64,000 nt of DNA from Raphanus sativus (lineage: Eukaryota > Streptophyta > Magnoliopsida > Brassicales > Brassicaceae). The notes beneath the pieces were generated by a model. The model was given only the letters and a program-made list of their open reading frames with translations. It was not told the origin of the DNA and made no database searches. Positions 11,746 to 23,890 of the stretch are shown here, one piece after another. Every line of letters begins with the position of its first letter. Within the stretch, counting starts at the first letter, position 1. Position numbers and translations under genes: made by a program. The stretch lies in the NCBI RefSeq assembly GCF_000801105.2, contig NC_079514.1:22918293-22982292 (forward strand). The letters run 5' to 3'.

Positions 11746-12235
11746 TCACATAAATGTAGGAACTGAAATTCACACCGTCGATTTCGGTTAAATTAGGAAA
11801 GTCAACAAACCCTAACTTTCCCAGAGGTCCTGGATTCTCTGCGAGAGCCAACGACAAGCGACCAAATAATTGCGGAAAATACGAAAAAGATAACAAAACG
11901 TGTTTAGGAATAATAGATCTTTAATTCAAATTTGCGTATGAGTGTTCCAGAGACAAAATCATACATGAAGCTTGTCTAGAGATTATGAATCAAGAGACAT
12001 ATCATTCACATAAATGTAGGAAACGAAATTCACACCGTCGATTTCGGTTAAATTAGGAAAGTCAACAAACCCTAACTTTCCCAGAGGTCCTGGATTCTCT
12101 GCGAGAGCCAACGACAAGCGACCAAATAATTGCGGAAAATACGAAAAAGATAACAAAACGTGTTTAGGAATAATAGATCTTTAATTCAAATTTGCGTATG
12201 AGTGTTCGAGAGACAAAATCATACATGAATCTTGT
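11716..12235. repeat. Two-copy 260-bp tandem duplication
   Basis: The unit at 11716-11975 recurs at 11976-12235 with only a few differences (for example TTCCAGAG versus TTCGAGAG). Both copies begin CTAGAGATTATGAATCAAG and hold the terminal part of the LTR-like sequence described for 11755-13085. The high identity implies a recent event. Confidence 0.9.
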
Positions 12236-13085
12236 CTGGAAGCGAGATTACAAAGCAAATTGCAAGACACAGATAGCAAAACCTAACTAAGTTAATAGGC
12301 ATAATCACCATGTCGAGAAAACCTATGTGAGCTGCAACTCGCTTAGAAACAGAGAAAAAGATACGAAAAAGGTTTAAAAGATTTCGGACTGGACCTTATG
12401 AAAGGCAGTCTACGTACCCCTTTCGAGGATCAAACTGAACGTTGTTCAATTGAAAGAGTGGAACAAGATATCGAACTGCCTGGGCGAGTTCGTCTGGAAT
12501 GAGTGCAAGTCATAGAAACCAAGCATGTCGAAAATAAGGGCTAGGGTTTCTAAGTGCAAAGAGTTCTAGAAGTCTCTGTGTCTGTCTCTCGTCTCTAAAC
12601 TCCTTATATACTCCTCCTACGGTCGATTTGGGCTTTCCTCTTCTGCCCCTAGGTCGAGTTTATCATCTTGCGGAAATATTCCTTTTTTCTTCGATCTTGA
12701 CAATTATCCTCGAAACTTGACATTTATCCCCCAAAATTAACATTTTTCTTCTCCTGCGGACAAGAAGGGAACCGTCATAGTGATCTAGGGCCTATTCAAG
12801 TTTAAAACTGCAAGTGGCTTTCAGCCGCATTCGAGACATCTTTAAGCAGTCTTTCGGCTCTAAGTGTTTTTACGATTTCTTTGAGGAATCACCTTTGATA
12901 CGACGCCAGTTTGTAGAAAGGTTTAATCTAATCGTATAAACGAGGCATCTGGTGTTTCAAGCTAATTTTTGCTGTTTCATACGTACGATTCAAACTTACA
13001 CGAGAAAACAAGTCTTCGCGGTTTTTGTTGTAAATTTTCAACGGTAACTCCAATCGATACGAAACAAGGGACAGTGAGGTCACAG
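11755..13085 (-). mobile_element. Probable LTR-like sequence, minus orientation
   Basis: Read on the minus strand this has an LTR-like promoter layout. A TATATAAGGAG box lies at about 12600-12612, with a transcript-like leader rich in CTAGAAC and AGAGAC words downstream. A conserved tail ends near CCTACA at 11755. The plus-strand left edge starts TGTAGGAA; the right edge is unclear (about 13085) and no TSD was found. The tail is duplicated by the 260-bp tandem repeat. No coding domain is attached. Confidence 0.35.
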
Positions 13086-13091
13086 TTCGTA

Positions 13092-13250
13092 AATAAATAA
13101 TAGCTATTTAAATAAATATATTCACACAATAAGTATATCTAATATAGCTATTATGATTAAGAGCTAAATCTAGATATTATACTATTTGATATGCATTTAA
13201 AAGAAATAAATAATAGTATTTAAATAAATATATTCACACAATAAGTATAT
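13092..13250. repeat. Short direct repeat in the AAP1 upstream region
   Basis: A block of about 47 bp beginning AAATAAATAATAG and ending AATAAGTATAT occurs at about 13091 and again at about 13204, 700-850 bp upstream of the AAP1 start codon. It is a simple duplication; no regulatory role can be read from it. Confidence 0.6.
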
Positions 13251-13797
13251 AATAATCATATTTTCATTTTAAAATTTGGTAAATACCAAGCAAAGCAAAG
13301 TAAAAAAAATACAAATCAAAGTTGGACATTGTCCATATGAATTAATCTTTTTATGCCATTCAAATAGAAACTAGATAAAATTAGAGATAAAATATTTATA
13401 ATATTGTAGAATTAAATAATGTGCATCGACAATCTAAAAAAATATGATTAGTAAACAATACAAATACATTTATAAAATACACATATATAAATGAAGAGGT
13501 CTGAATTTGTTATTTAAATGGTATAATTTTATCAGAACTTAAATATGATAAATATTAAAGCATACTACTTTGAATGCGATTTTATAGAAAATTTTATATA
13601 TACGATTTATATATTATTATTATAAAATAAAACTAATTGTTAAAGTAAAACTTGCGCGTTGCGGAAGTTGAAAATCTTGTTTTAAGTAATAAGAGCTGTG
13701 TGCACAAAAAAAGTAATAAGAGTTGAAATTGAACACGTATTGGCATATATGCTACAACGACATTGTATTTATATAGGCATACATATACAAGTATGTC

Positions 13798-13805
13798 TAT
13801 ATATA
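13798..13805 (+). promoter_or_regulatory. Probable TATA box of AAP1
   Basis: TATATAAG lies 136 bp before the start codon and is followed by a pyrimidine-rich leader (CTTCCTCTCTCTCTCTTTC, about 13887-13905), a common plant 5' UTR layout. A second, weaker candidate (TATTTATATAGG) lies near 13767. Confidence 0.5.
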
Positions 13806-13941
13806 AGCTATTACGTAAACACAAAATCATTGACTAACTAGAGTACTTCTTCATTAACTTTCTCTACTTACTCATTTACTTATCTTCTTCCTCTCTCTCT
13901 CTTTCTTTCCTCTTTGCTTGTTCCTTTCTCTGTGTCAAACT

Positions 13942-16900
13942 ATGAAGAGTTTCAACACCGAACACGAGCACCCCGCGGCGGAATCTGGCAACGTCTACGC
14001 CGAGTCCGATCATACAAAGAACGTAGATGACGACGGCCGAGAGAAGAGGACGGGGACGTGGCTTACGGCGAGTGCGCATATTATCACGGCGGTGATAGGC
14101 TCCGGAGTTTTGTCATTGGCATGGGCGATAGCTCAGCTTGGTTGGATCGCAGGGCTTTTGATTTTGGTCATTTTCTCTTTTATCACTTATTTCACTTCTA
14201 CGATGCTCGCTGATTGCTACCGTGCGCCGGATCCCGTCACAGGAAAACGAAACTACACTTACATGGACGTTGTTCGTTCTTACCTCGGTATGTTTTTTTC
14301 TCTGTTCTCTTTTTCACATTAGATTGAAAATTAAATTAACACTTTTTATAGCAACTTTAATATTTTCTTTTCTTAATGGGGTTCATTACCAAATGTTCAG
14401 TTATGTGAAATAATTTTATTTTTAAAGCATGGTTTTGTATTAAAAGAACTATGCATCACTATTTTAGATACTTATGTTGTGTGGTATTTAGTTAGGAACT
14501 TAGGATGATGAATCTTGTATGTGCATCCGATTGGTTGTGCTAGGATTGTAGATAAAGTAAATGAAACTTTAGATTTTCAAGCATTTTCTTTAATTCCCTG
14601 CAAATTTTATTTATTAGAAAGACAGCGGATTGACGTACTACAGTCTACAGCTGGTCTATATCTTTTTAGGTATTAAAAATTTGACTGAACATACAAACAT
14701 TGGTAATTATCCTTTTAATTTCAAACTATACACTATGGTCGCTGAGATGAATAATTAGACTGTTTTTCACAAAGATGATAATTCAACCAGTTGATAGTAT
14801 GTTGCCTTGTTCAATAAATTTGAGATTTTGCTCTCTTGATTGTAATTGATATTATATGATGATTTAGTCGACCAGTGTTTAAAAAAACACAATTGATAAA
14901 CACGATAATCAATATCAAGAGAAACATTATGAATTCACTTACAAATTTATAGTAAAAGATTGACTTCAATGTAGATGTGTGGTGACCGTCTTTAACTTCC
15001 AGTTTTACTGTTGATGTTGAAATAATTAGTTAGGCTGAAATTTTGGCTTTATCTTTCAATAGTATATTCAAAATAATTTCAATATATCGATAAAATTTAA
15101 TACTGTTTATAATGATCCAAAATTGCGTGAACCGAGGAAAACAGATATTAAAGATGTTTTGACATATGAGACCGACGGTTTTGGTGGTATTAGGAGCATT
15201 GTTGGTTTTGGATGTTGATGGAAGTATTATATATAGTTCCGTGGAGTATTTTGTTTTTGCTTTATGAAACAGAAAATAAATTAATAGCTTCAAACATTAG
15301 TAAATACATAATAATTAATAATAGACTACGTAATATTTTCATTATTGTAAATCCACAGGTGGTAGGAAAGTGCAGCTGTGTGGAGTGGCACAGTATGGGA
15401 ATCTGATAGGGATCACTGTTGGGTACACCATCACTGCTTCTATTAGTCTGGTGTAAGTCAACTATGTGTGAATATGTTATATTACTGTATCACCGGTTAC
15501 TATATCTATATGTTATTATTAGTCTGGGGTAAGTCAACTATGTGGTTATGGTGTTTGCGCAGAGCGATCGGGAAAGCAAATTGTTTCCACAATAAAGGAC
15601 ACGACGCAGATTGTACTTTGTCGAGCTATCCGTATATGGCGGCTTTCGGTATCATTCAGGTTATTCTTAGCCAAATTCCAAATTTTCACAAGCTCTCTTT
15701 TCTCTCCATTATGGCTGCGGTTATGTCCTTCACCTACGCAACTATTGGGATTGGTCTAGCCATCGCGACCGTCGCAGGTGCATAACAAATATAGTAGCAA
15801 AATTGCCATTACTAAACATATCAGTTGTGGTAACAATTTATGGACCAAGTTGTCCACCAGTAGTAAATGAAATAAGGCATAAACAAGATTACAAAACTAA
15901 CGGTTAATATGTTACGATATGAAAAGGTGGGAAAGTCGGTAAGACGAATATGACGGGTACGGTGGTAGGAGTTGATGTAACCGCGACTCAGAAGATATGG
16001 AGATCGTTTCAAGCGGTTGGTGACATAGCGTTTGCATATGCTTACGCCACCGTTCTCATTGAGATTCAGGTAAGTTATTTCAATTTTTAGTGAGTCTTTG
16101 ACAGCTTTGAATATGAACCTGTCGACAGAATTGGGGTTAGAGATTATTGACAATGACAATCACATTCTGTGTGGAGCACTTTTGTTTGCTTTACTCAAAG
16201 GAATCAAAAAGGAAGAGAATCTGTCTTTAAGCTTAAAGGAATAACATGCGCATATTAATGACAAGAAGTCACATTCAAAGATATTGTCAATCTATTTTCC
16301 ACATCTAACAAATGAAATAACTCTAATCAACAGTGTTACGGTATTTGATACAAAAGATTATATATGTTGACTAGAAAATGATAGTTTAATAAAGATTAAG
16401 TGTAACACATGGGACCAAACTTGATAAAAGTGTAAGATATGCTGATTTTGCATGCACTAATCGGTGAGAGCTTGATTCATTTTGCAGGATACATTGAAAT
16501 CTAGCCCAGCAGAAAACAAATCTATGAAAAGAGCAAGCCTTGTTGGAGTGTCAACCACCTCTTTCTTCTACATCTTATGTGGCTGTCTCGGCTATGCTGC
16601 ATTTGGAAACAAAGCGCCTGGAGATTTCCTCACAGATTTCGGGTTTTACGAGCCCTTTTGGCTCATTGACTTTGCAAACGCTTGCATTGCTTTCCACCTT
16701 ATCGGTGCTTATCAGGTAAAAACCAAAAACAACAAAGAGAGAGATTGGTTTTTGCACAGTCCTTCTCTTTAGCTAATGGAAGAAAAACATGATTTTATAG
16801 GTGTTTGCGCAGCCGATCTTCCAGTTTGTTGAGAAGAGATGCAATAGAAACTGGCCTGACAACAAGTTTATCACTTCTGAATATTCAGTAAACGTACCTT

Positions 16901-17229
16901 TCCTTGGAAAATTCAACATCAGCATCTTCAGGCTGGTATGGAGGACGGCATACGTGGTTATAACAACTGTTGTAGCTATGATATTCCCTTTCTTCAACGC
17001 CATCTTGGGTCTTATCGGAGCAGCTTCGTTCTGGCCTTTAACGGTTTATTTCCCCGTCGAGATGCATATTGCACAGACTAAGGTTAAGAAGCACTCTCCT
17101 AGATGGATTGGGCTAAAAGTGTTGTGCTGGGTTTGCTTGATTGTATCACTCTTAGCTGCTGCTGGATCCATCGCAGGACTGATAAGCAGTGTCAAGACAT
17201 ACAAGCCTTTCCGAACTATTCACGAGTGA
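13942..17229 (+). CDS. AAP1: Amino acid permease, AAP1 type (complete, six exons)
   Basis: Proton-coupled amino acid symporter of the plasma membrane (AAAP/ATF family), known in Arabidopsis for root uptake and seed loading of neutral and acidic amino acids. Exons by GT-AG boundaries and frame: 13942-14287, 15359-15452, 15563-15777, 15927-16069, 16488-16715, 16801-17229. They join in phase to 484 codons plus TGA, against 485 residues in Arabidopsis AAP1. The start at MKSFNTE is chosen because it matches the AAP1 N-terminus; an in-frame upstream methionine at 13918 lies in the leader. The family block REKRTGTWLTASAHIITAV is followed by about 11 membrane segments, GYTITASISLV, and the C-terminal SVKTYKPFRTIHE, which favour AAP1 over AAP8 or AAP6. 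No stop or frameshift interrupts it. Intron 1 is about 1.07 kb. Confidence 0.95.
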
Positions 17230-17969
17230 ATTTCAGATCCATGAGAGAATAATAAAGTTACGTAGTAGTTTAGTCTTTTAGTCTTTTAGTCTCTCTTCCT
17301 AACTATTTCGGGTATAAATCCAATGAGAATACTTTGCTGAATAGCTACATGAACCTCTCTCTATCCACAGCTCTCAATCTAATACATATGAGCCTATAAG
17401 AGCATGTCCATTAATGAGTTCTCACATAGTATCTCACTAATTTCTCACTAATTAAGAAAAAAAAATCATAAAGTTAGAGAAAGATGAAGAGACAATTCTC
17501 TGTACAAATTCTCCAAGAATTTCTTGCATTAATTAATATAGCAAATTTCATGTTTTCATTGAGTTAAGCAGCTATAAAAATCAAATTTAATTAAAAATAC
17601 AAATTGTATTAGAATATTAGTATATATCTGCTAATAACTTATTTTTGTGAAACTACATAATAAGGGTGCTATAACAGGTCTTGCAAATTTGACTGGTCAA
17701 CATAATACATATTTCTGAAAAGTAACAATAATATACTATTAAAAATAGAAAATTCATTTTTGAGAGGCCTTTTTGTTTTGAATTATTATATTATTACAAT
17801 TATGAGAAATATTACAGACGATTTTACAGCCGACAATCCTACATGTCGTATGGGATTCACGCCTGACTGCACTACATGAATCTCCCTTTGGGATCTACAC
17901 TTTATGGTACTCTTGCGCTATACTGCAGATTTCTTGTAAGTTTTTTCTCTCTTAATTCACATAATTCCG
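17230..17969. other. AAP1 3' flank, no further gene
   Basis: Probable 3' UTR to about 17330, with an AATAAAG word at 17250. At 17400 AGAGCATGTCCATTAATGAG resembles the widespread AGAGCATCTCCAA-type MITE end, but the opposite end was not found. The remainder is AT-rich. Confidence 0.45.
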
Positions 17970-18600
17970 TATTTTTTTATAAAAATTCAAATTTATTGAT
18001 CAAGCAAGAGAACAAATGTCATTTACAAAAGAATTAGACTCAGGCTAGAAGGATATACAGTAAAAGGAATTGAAGAAAAAACTATAAAGACCTCTTCTAC
18101 CCGCTAGTGGAACCATCTTTGTAGCAGTCCTGCATTCTCATGTTGCGACCCATACTTCAATGACACAATTTTGTTCCTCATCACCCTATCAATGTGGCCT
18201 TGCACATCTGATCTGTGGACGTCCATTTACCTTGATGTCGTCTCGAATTTCGTTCTCTCCATATGTGGTAAATGACTGTCTGAAAAAGCATCCTGATCAA
18301 AAGGGAGTCAAGTCGAGGTAACCTGTTCCGCTTGATCGTGTTTAGTGTGATAGTCCAATCAGGGTTAGGTCGGCGACAAGAAAACCCTCTCACCATACTT
18401 TCCCAAATTGTGAAAGAGTAGGGACAAGCAAAAAATAGATGATCCCTTTTCTCGTCCCTCTCTCCACAAAGACCACATCCTTGCGTAATGCCCCAACTCC
18501 TCATCCTTGCATAATTCTGCATTTTCCGAGAATTGAAACCCGGAACTCCTAGAATTAATGAACCCTTGGTAAAACCACTGGACCAAGCGGGCTTCTACAC
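17970..18600 (-). mobile_element. LINE 3' fragment with zinc-binding domain (LINE-B)
   Basis: The minus frame 18181-18522 encodes a reverse-transcriptase zinc-binding (zf-RVT) segment: GCGLCGERDEKRDHLFFACP, followed by an IYHIWRERNSRRH block, the usual order in plant L1 elements. A short T run near 17971 could be its poly(A) tail. It is separate from LINE-A because zf-RVT here lies downstream of an RNase H region (18989-19297), the reverse of the order within one element. Reverse transcriptase and endonuclease are missing. Confidence 0.75.
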
Positions 18601-18928
18601 ACCGTCCTATTAAAAACTTATGTTTTTATTTAAGATATTATTAAGATACTATCCATAAAATCTATTTATTCCTAACGAAATCTATTTAATTCAACAATAT
18701 TTAGTTTAAAATTATATTTCCCTTTCATCGAAATTAATTAAGCTTTGATAAATAAATAATCGCAAAAAAATAATTATCATCGCTTATAAAGTAGATGGTA
18801 CTATTTATAAATATTGACACCTTGATTATCGGGCTCCATAAAAAAAACACATTACAACATTCAAAGTTTTTACATTCAAATACAATTATAAAAGCATGAT
18901 GCCTAATACTGTACATGCTGTCCTATTA
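18601..18928. other. Spacer between two LINE remnants
   Basis: AT-rich, no open frame or terminal repeats recognised. Confidence 0.4.
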
Positions 18929-18988
18929 TTTTTTTTTGTCATCCACCTAAACAGACTCATCTAGACTCTGAAAACCATGTCGGGGCTT

Positions 18989-19297
18989 CTATATCAATGT
19001 GAACAGCAAAAGACGGCTACTTACTAAAACTGCGTGCAAGGCTGTCCGCCTTAAAGTTTTTCGTCCGTGGTACATGGATGCTCTCCGAGTTTCCTTCAGT
19101 GACTTGATAATTTCCAAATAACATGCAAAAGCTGGCCATTCTTCTGGTTCTGAAACTATCTTCACCAATTGAGAACAGTCCGTAGCAAATGCAACATTCG
19201 ACTGACTTAGATTCCGCATGCATTCCATTGCCCAGACTAACGCTTCCACCTCTGCATCTAGAAGAGAAATACTAGCTCGGATATTTCGGCCCCCCAA
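18989..19297 (-). pseudogene. LINE-A RNase H domain
   Basis: A 102-codon minus frame. ISLLDAEVEALVWAMECMR and VAFATDCSQLVKIV match the RVT_3-type RNase H of plant LINEs (the acidic residues in DAE and TDC). The downstream end runs in a second frame (18989 versus 19017), showing a frameshift after HVPRTKN. Confidence 0.75.
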
Positions 19298-19478
19298 CAG
19301 CCATCAAAACTTTCTAAAGTACTATACCAACCTTGACCAGAATATCAATCATTCTCTTTCCATGAACCATCTGTAAAGCACCATCAACCTGGAATAGACG
19401 GTAGCGTTTCCATCGCCTCCAGTTGTGTTGGTTTCTGGATGTCGAAAGTTGTGCCTCTCTCCATAGAGTTGATTCCAT

Positions 19479-19770
19479 TTATGCCAATTGAAGAGTGTCC
19501 CTAGGATCAATATCCAAATTACTAAAGACTTTATTATTTATCCCTTTCCAAATATACCAAAGTATCCATGCAAACTGGTGATCCTCCATTTGTGGATGAA
19601 TTCTCCAAAAAAGATAGTCCATATTTGTAAAGAGTGAACTGGTTGGGAAAAGAGAATGATGTGACGGTATTTTTGATATCGCCAAAACCTGAATCACTAG
19701 AGGACATTCGAAAAATACGTGATTTATCGATTCCTCCGGTGCCCCACATCTACCACAACAAATATCTCCT
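19479..19770 (-). pseudogene. LINE-A zinc-binding (zf-RVT) domain
   Basis: Minus-strand reading gives CCGRCGAPEESINHVFFECP, the Cys/His-containing zf-RVT block. It continues into WILWYIWKGINNKVFSN, the linker normally found between zf-RVT and RNase H. The block is broken into two frames (19479-19697 and 19534-19749). Confidence 0.75.
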
Positions 19771-20179
19771 TTTATTTCTCTTGCCTATAATTTTGTTTGA
19801 CCGCAATACATCATGATACTAATTTCCATTAAAAAATATTTCATCTTCGGTGGACACTATACTTTACAACAGTAAGATTTTAACAAATCAACAATGGGTC
19901 CAAAGTTTTGTGGTGATTTATCCTTATCAGGAGAAACTCTTTCCAGCTGATATCCTGATTTAACCGTATATCTTCTGTTCTTTGTGAAGTGCAATCCATT
20001 CCTATCAACCATTTGAGTCTTGCTCAATAGAATACTTTCTATGATCTTTACATCCTAAGGATCCACCAAAGCCCAGGTGCCTGTGAATTCCAAGTTCACG
20101 AAAGTGGATCTATAAGGGAATCCACTATTACGTCTAGGTAACTGTGTTGCTGATTATTATTTGTTGGTCTCGGACGAGT

Positions 20180-20184
20180 GGTTG
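20180..20184. repeat. Target-site duplication, left copy (GGTTG)
   Basis: GGTTG precedes the TGATGTGG start of the left LTR, and recurs at 25703-25707 after the right LTR. It marks a genuine insertion into LINE-A. Confidence 0.85.
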
Positions 20185-21573
20185 TGATGTGGTCATCAAA
20201 CCAGTGGTTGAACCAGAGGTCAACCAAGCAGTCCAAACCGGCCACTTTGGAGGTACCAGCGACATAGGTCCAGTCCACGGCATATATCTCGACAACCAAA
20301 AGGATATTTGGAGTGAAACAAATTTTAATGGATTCTACACTCAAGAAGGAGTCCAGCCCAATTGGAATTTCCAGAAAATCTTTCCGGACCAAGGAGTTAT
20401 GGATTTTACAAACTGGAGGTTCTCCAGCCCATCCAGTCGCGAGTATCAGCCTTTAGAAGATGATTTCAGCCAAACCATGAAACGGCCCTTTACAGAATCA
20501 ATTATGGGTTTCAAGAGGGAATTATTATCTATCCAGAGAGTCCAGAATCAGGCGAATTGGTTCAGGGAATACCAAGATACAATCAATTTCCCAAAACCGA
20601 TCAAACCGACATTATTTTGGGAAAGTTGCCAACCAATTCGATTTGGTCCAAACCAGACTTATCTATGGAAGCCAGGAGATCATCTTAACCATCCAGAAGA
20701 CATCCAAGACGTCCTCAGCTGCACCAGCACCCAGGAGATCAGGAGGATCTTCATTTGCACAAACCTTCCATTTTTGGCAGCATGGACACTAAATGGTTTC
20801 AATGAGTTTCTTCTTGAAATCCTTCAAGACCAACGGCCATATTCTACATTAAAGACATTCAGAGACATATCAGGAAGACTTCAAGATCATGGCCACGTCC
20901 AGAAGCTGTCCAGGTACAAGATCATCCAAGTTTCCCCATTGAAGACACAAATCAAGCTAAAGGCAAGATTCCATGGAGCCATCAAAGCCTTTGCTTCCAA
21001 GACTTATGTTTCGATTTATTTTCTTTCCTTTTGTCATTTTAGACTGTTAGAGAGTCCCAAGGTCGAGCCTATATAAGCTCAGTAGTTGTCTTTGTAATAA
21101 TCACCCTTGAATTTTATGAATGAATATGCAGTTTTTCTAGTTTTTCTTAAAACTATTATCTAAGTCTTTTGAGTGTTGTGAGAAGCAGCTCTTGAGCAAC
21201 CCGACTTATCAAAGCATCCTTACACAGAGCTTTGTGGCGTCCTCAATCCCCCCATCATTTCCATCTACTGATTTGCCTTGAGAGAGACTTCAGTCCAGCA
21301 AGCAAATCCCATATCTATCCATCTTCCATCCATTGATCTTGTTGAGAGTGACTTCAGTCCAGCAACAAAGATCCCATCTCCATCAATCTATCCCTTTTCT
21401 ATTTGCTTTTATTCTTATTATCATTCTGATTCATATTCATATTTGCTTCTGTTTGCATCATAAACTTATAAAACTCATAAAAAGGTTCACTCTTTGTTTC
21501 AGGTACCAATCCGAACTATTGGACTAAACCTCAGTTCCATATTTCCGGAAGGCCTGACCCTGTGCCCACAACA
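20185..21573 (+). repeat. Left LTR of the gag-only element, with long U3 open frame
   Basis: TG at the start and CA at the end (ACAACA). A plus open frame (20144-21076) fills most of U3; it starts in host DNA at 20144, so the LTR-encoded part is about 296 codons. A TATATAAG box (21070-21077) marks the likely promoter, and U5 carries two similar copies of a block containing GACTTCAGTCCAGCAA (about 21286 and 21350). The frame recurs in the right LTR, interrupted there by a one-base deletion near 24729 (AAAACGATC versus AAAACCGATC). No domain is recognised in the predicted protein. Confidence 0.85.
21070..21077 (+). promoter_or_regulatory. LTR TATA box
   Basis: TATATAAG near the end of the U3 open frame; repeated in both other LTR copies. 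A polyadenylation-like AATGAATATG follows about 50 bp downstream. Confidence 0.6.
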
Positions 21574-22319
21574 TTTTGGTATCAGAGCTCAAAGCTCCTG
21601 AATCAGGTCCATTCTATCCTTGCATCATTCATTTGCTTGCATTTGTTTTCATCTTAAATCAAAAAAAAAAAAAAAACAGTTTTTGCATTTTGTGTTTTCT
21701 TTGTTCATTATAAAATTGAAAACCATAAAAAGTGTGAGGTAGGAGACGACCAGTTGTTTAGTTTGATTCATTTCTATCATAAAAACAAAAGAAAAATTTG
21801 TTTGCATTCATTTAGCTATTTGTTTCCATTTTTAAAAAAAAAAGGTCAAAAAAAAAATCTGCATTCCATATTTGTTTCTTATTTGAATCTTGCATTTAAA
21901 AAAAAAAAAAAATCTTTGTTAGCTTTGCATTTCATATCTCTCCTTTCATAGTGTTTATTATCATTTCATATTGTTTTATTTCGTGCTTGCATCAGAAAAG
22001 AAAAATAAAAAGTTTTTAAAGCATAGTTCATATCATTTGCATATTTGGTTTTTTAATTGTTGCATCTTACAAAACAAAAAAAAATTCAAAAAAAAATCAG
22101 CATTAATTTGGTTTGCATATTTCCTTTCATTGTGTTTATGAGCATTCCATATTTGTTTTATTTCGAGCTTGCATCCAGAAAACCAAAAGAAAAATCTTTT
22201 TGCATATTTTATTTCATTTCGGTTTACATTGCCATATTTTTTTCTCGGTTTAGTTTTTAATTAGCTTGCATTTGGTTTATTTTGGTTCAACCAGAACTTC
22301 CCTATTCTTCACTTGATCT
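21574..22319 (+). other. Leader of the gag-only element
   Basis: After the primer-binding site, about 650 bp alternate between runs of A (6 to 15 long) and T-rich blocks containing TTTGCAT, CATTTCAT and CATATTTGTTT. At least six cycles occur between 21640 and 22290. No convincing frame. This is the untranslated leader and packaging region. Confidence 0.5.
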
Positions 22320-23240
22320 TTGAGAGTGTTTCAGGAAGCCATGGTAGGAGAAACACACAGCCAAAGTCAGATGGCAAAGAAGAACCAACATTTGACAGCT
22401 TTGCAAGAGGTTGACCAGATTGCGCAGTTGAGGAAAAGAAGAAAGGCACAAGGCCAACGTCCACAGCCAGGAGAAAGAAGATTTGGAGATGCACCAGAGG
22501 CTGTCTATGTCGAGCCCAAGCCACCAGATCCTTCAAGGATCAATCAAACTCTAACTTCTAAAACCCATAACCATCATGTTGTTAATCTCGGTTTGAATAT
22601 AACTCTTTTGCTGATAAAGTTGAACTCTTTAATTTTTTCAGGAAAAAGATGTTATCTAAGATGGGAGAGGAACCTTGATGAATGGTTTCACTACAACAAC
22701 ATCCTGAAGGAAGAAAGGCTAGCTTATGCCATTGATCATCTAAAAGGAGATGCCTTTAAATGGTGGGTTCAAGAAGTAGATGATAGATGGTTTTACAAGG
22801 AGCCAACTATCAAAACGTGGGGAGCACTTAAGAAAGCCATGAGGTATGAGTTTGCACCAGGTTATACAAGATCTCAGATCAAGGAGCAGTACCCAAGGAG
22901 GTATCCAACTCATGGTTCCCAAGAAGCAAAAGAAGCTGTCCAAAAAGAGGGTCAAGGAAGCTTGCCTCAACAAACCAAATTTCAGCCAAACCAGGGGCAC
23001 GCCATTGTCCATTGCTTAGGCCAGAAAAGTGACATCCTAAAGGTTATGGAGGTGAGTAAAAACGTCAGCCAAGACACCTTGAGCAGACCCAAAGAAGAGC
23101 TTAACAAACCAGTACTTCAAGCAAAGGCTATGGTAAGTCCTATACTTGATAAATTGGTTTATATATCATCTCCCACTGGTATGAGTCACTTGTCTTTGTC
23201 AAGGATATTAAGACAGGTCTTGAGGTCCAGAAAGACATGA
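22320..23240 (+). pseudogene. Ty3-type gag, N-terminal part
   Basis: A 306-codon frame; the methionine at 22341 (MVGETHSQSQ) is a better start than 22320. Residues about 111-210 match retrotransposon gag: RWERNLDEWFHYNNI, LKGDAFKWWVQEV and WGALKKAMRYEFAPGY. It ends at 23240, overlapping by four bases (ATGA) the next frame, which holds the zinc knuckle; a one-base frameshift therefore divides gag. Two in-frame stretches (around 22560-22640 and 23133-23216) read like non-coding inserts or introns ending in CAG. Confidence 0.8.
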
Positions 23241-23890
23241 CCCCCACACCCTTGTTGGAATCAAGAGTTGTCCATGATTTATTTTCAAGAAAAATGGAGA
23301 TTCCAAACCAAAAGAAAGAAGAGGCATCAACCCAAAGTAAGTCTTCTAACTTTAAAAATTTAAAAGATCAGACATGTTATAGATGTCATAAAAGAGGACA
23401 CTTTGCTGTGACTTGCCCCACTAAGCAAGCATTGATACAAACATCACTAGAAAAGAAAACAGATTTATCTATAAAAAGTGATAGTTTTATTCAATCTGAT
23501 TTATTGGTTCAAAATTCTGGTATAATGCACTTGTTTTTGCCAAGGAATTTTGATCCAGGAATAACAAAAGAAAGAGAGCCTAGAGGAGGAGATCCCACGT
23601 CCCTAGTAAGGCACACCATCAGCATTACATGTGCAAAACAGAATGAAGGAGAAGCTGGCAACAAAGAGAAAATCATACTTCAACTTTTTGATGCAATCAA
23701 AGTAAGTATGAATTTTAAATATTCTGTTTTTAAATCTTCAACCACAGATATAATGCATTTGTCTTTGCCAAGAAATTTTTTTCAGATACAAGACAAGAAG
23801 AAGATCACACCAAACAAGATAAAAGGGTGCAAGAAAGCAGCCATCAATCCAAAGCTGTCCAAAGAAGAATTTAATTCTTCATCATGCTGA
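23237..23890 (+). pseudogene. Gag C-terminal part with CCHC zinc knuckle
   Basis: A 217-codon frame whose residues 47-60 form a CX2CX4HX4C knuckle (CYRCHKRGHFAVTC), the nucleic-acid-binding motif of nucleocapsid. Downstream, the peptide IMHLSLPRNF or a variant recurs (about 23524 and 23752, with degenerate copies about 23180 and 23950). The frame ends in TGA at 23888; no protease follows. It is displaced by one base from the preceding gag frame. Confidence 0.8.

Noticed and set aside
15821..16159. 112-codon minus frame within AAP1
   Set aside because: It overlaps intron 3 and exon 4 of AAP1 on the opposite strand and has no domain.
17970..19300. One continuous LINE 3' end
   Set aside because: zf-RVT at 18181-18522 would lie downstream of RNase H at 18989-19297, the wrong order; two separate LINE remnants are needed.
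20144..21076. 310-codon frame as a host gene
   Set aside because: All but the first 14 codons lie inside an LTR that recurs twice more in the window; reported as an LTR-borne frame instead.
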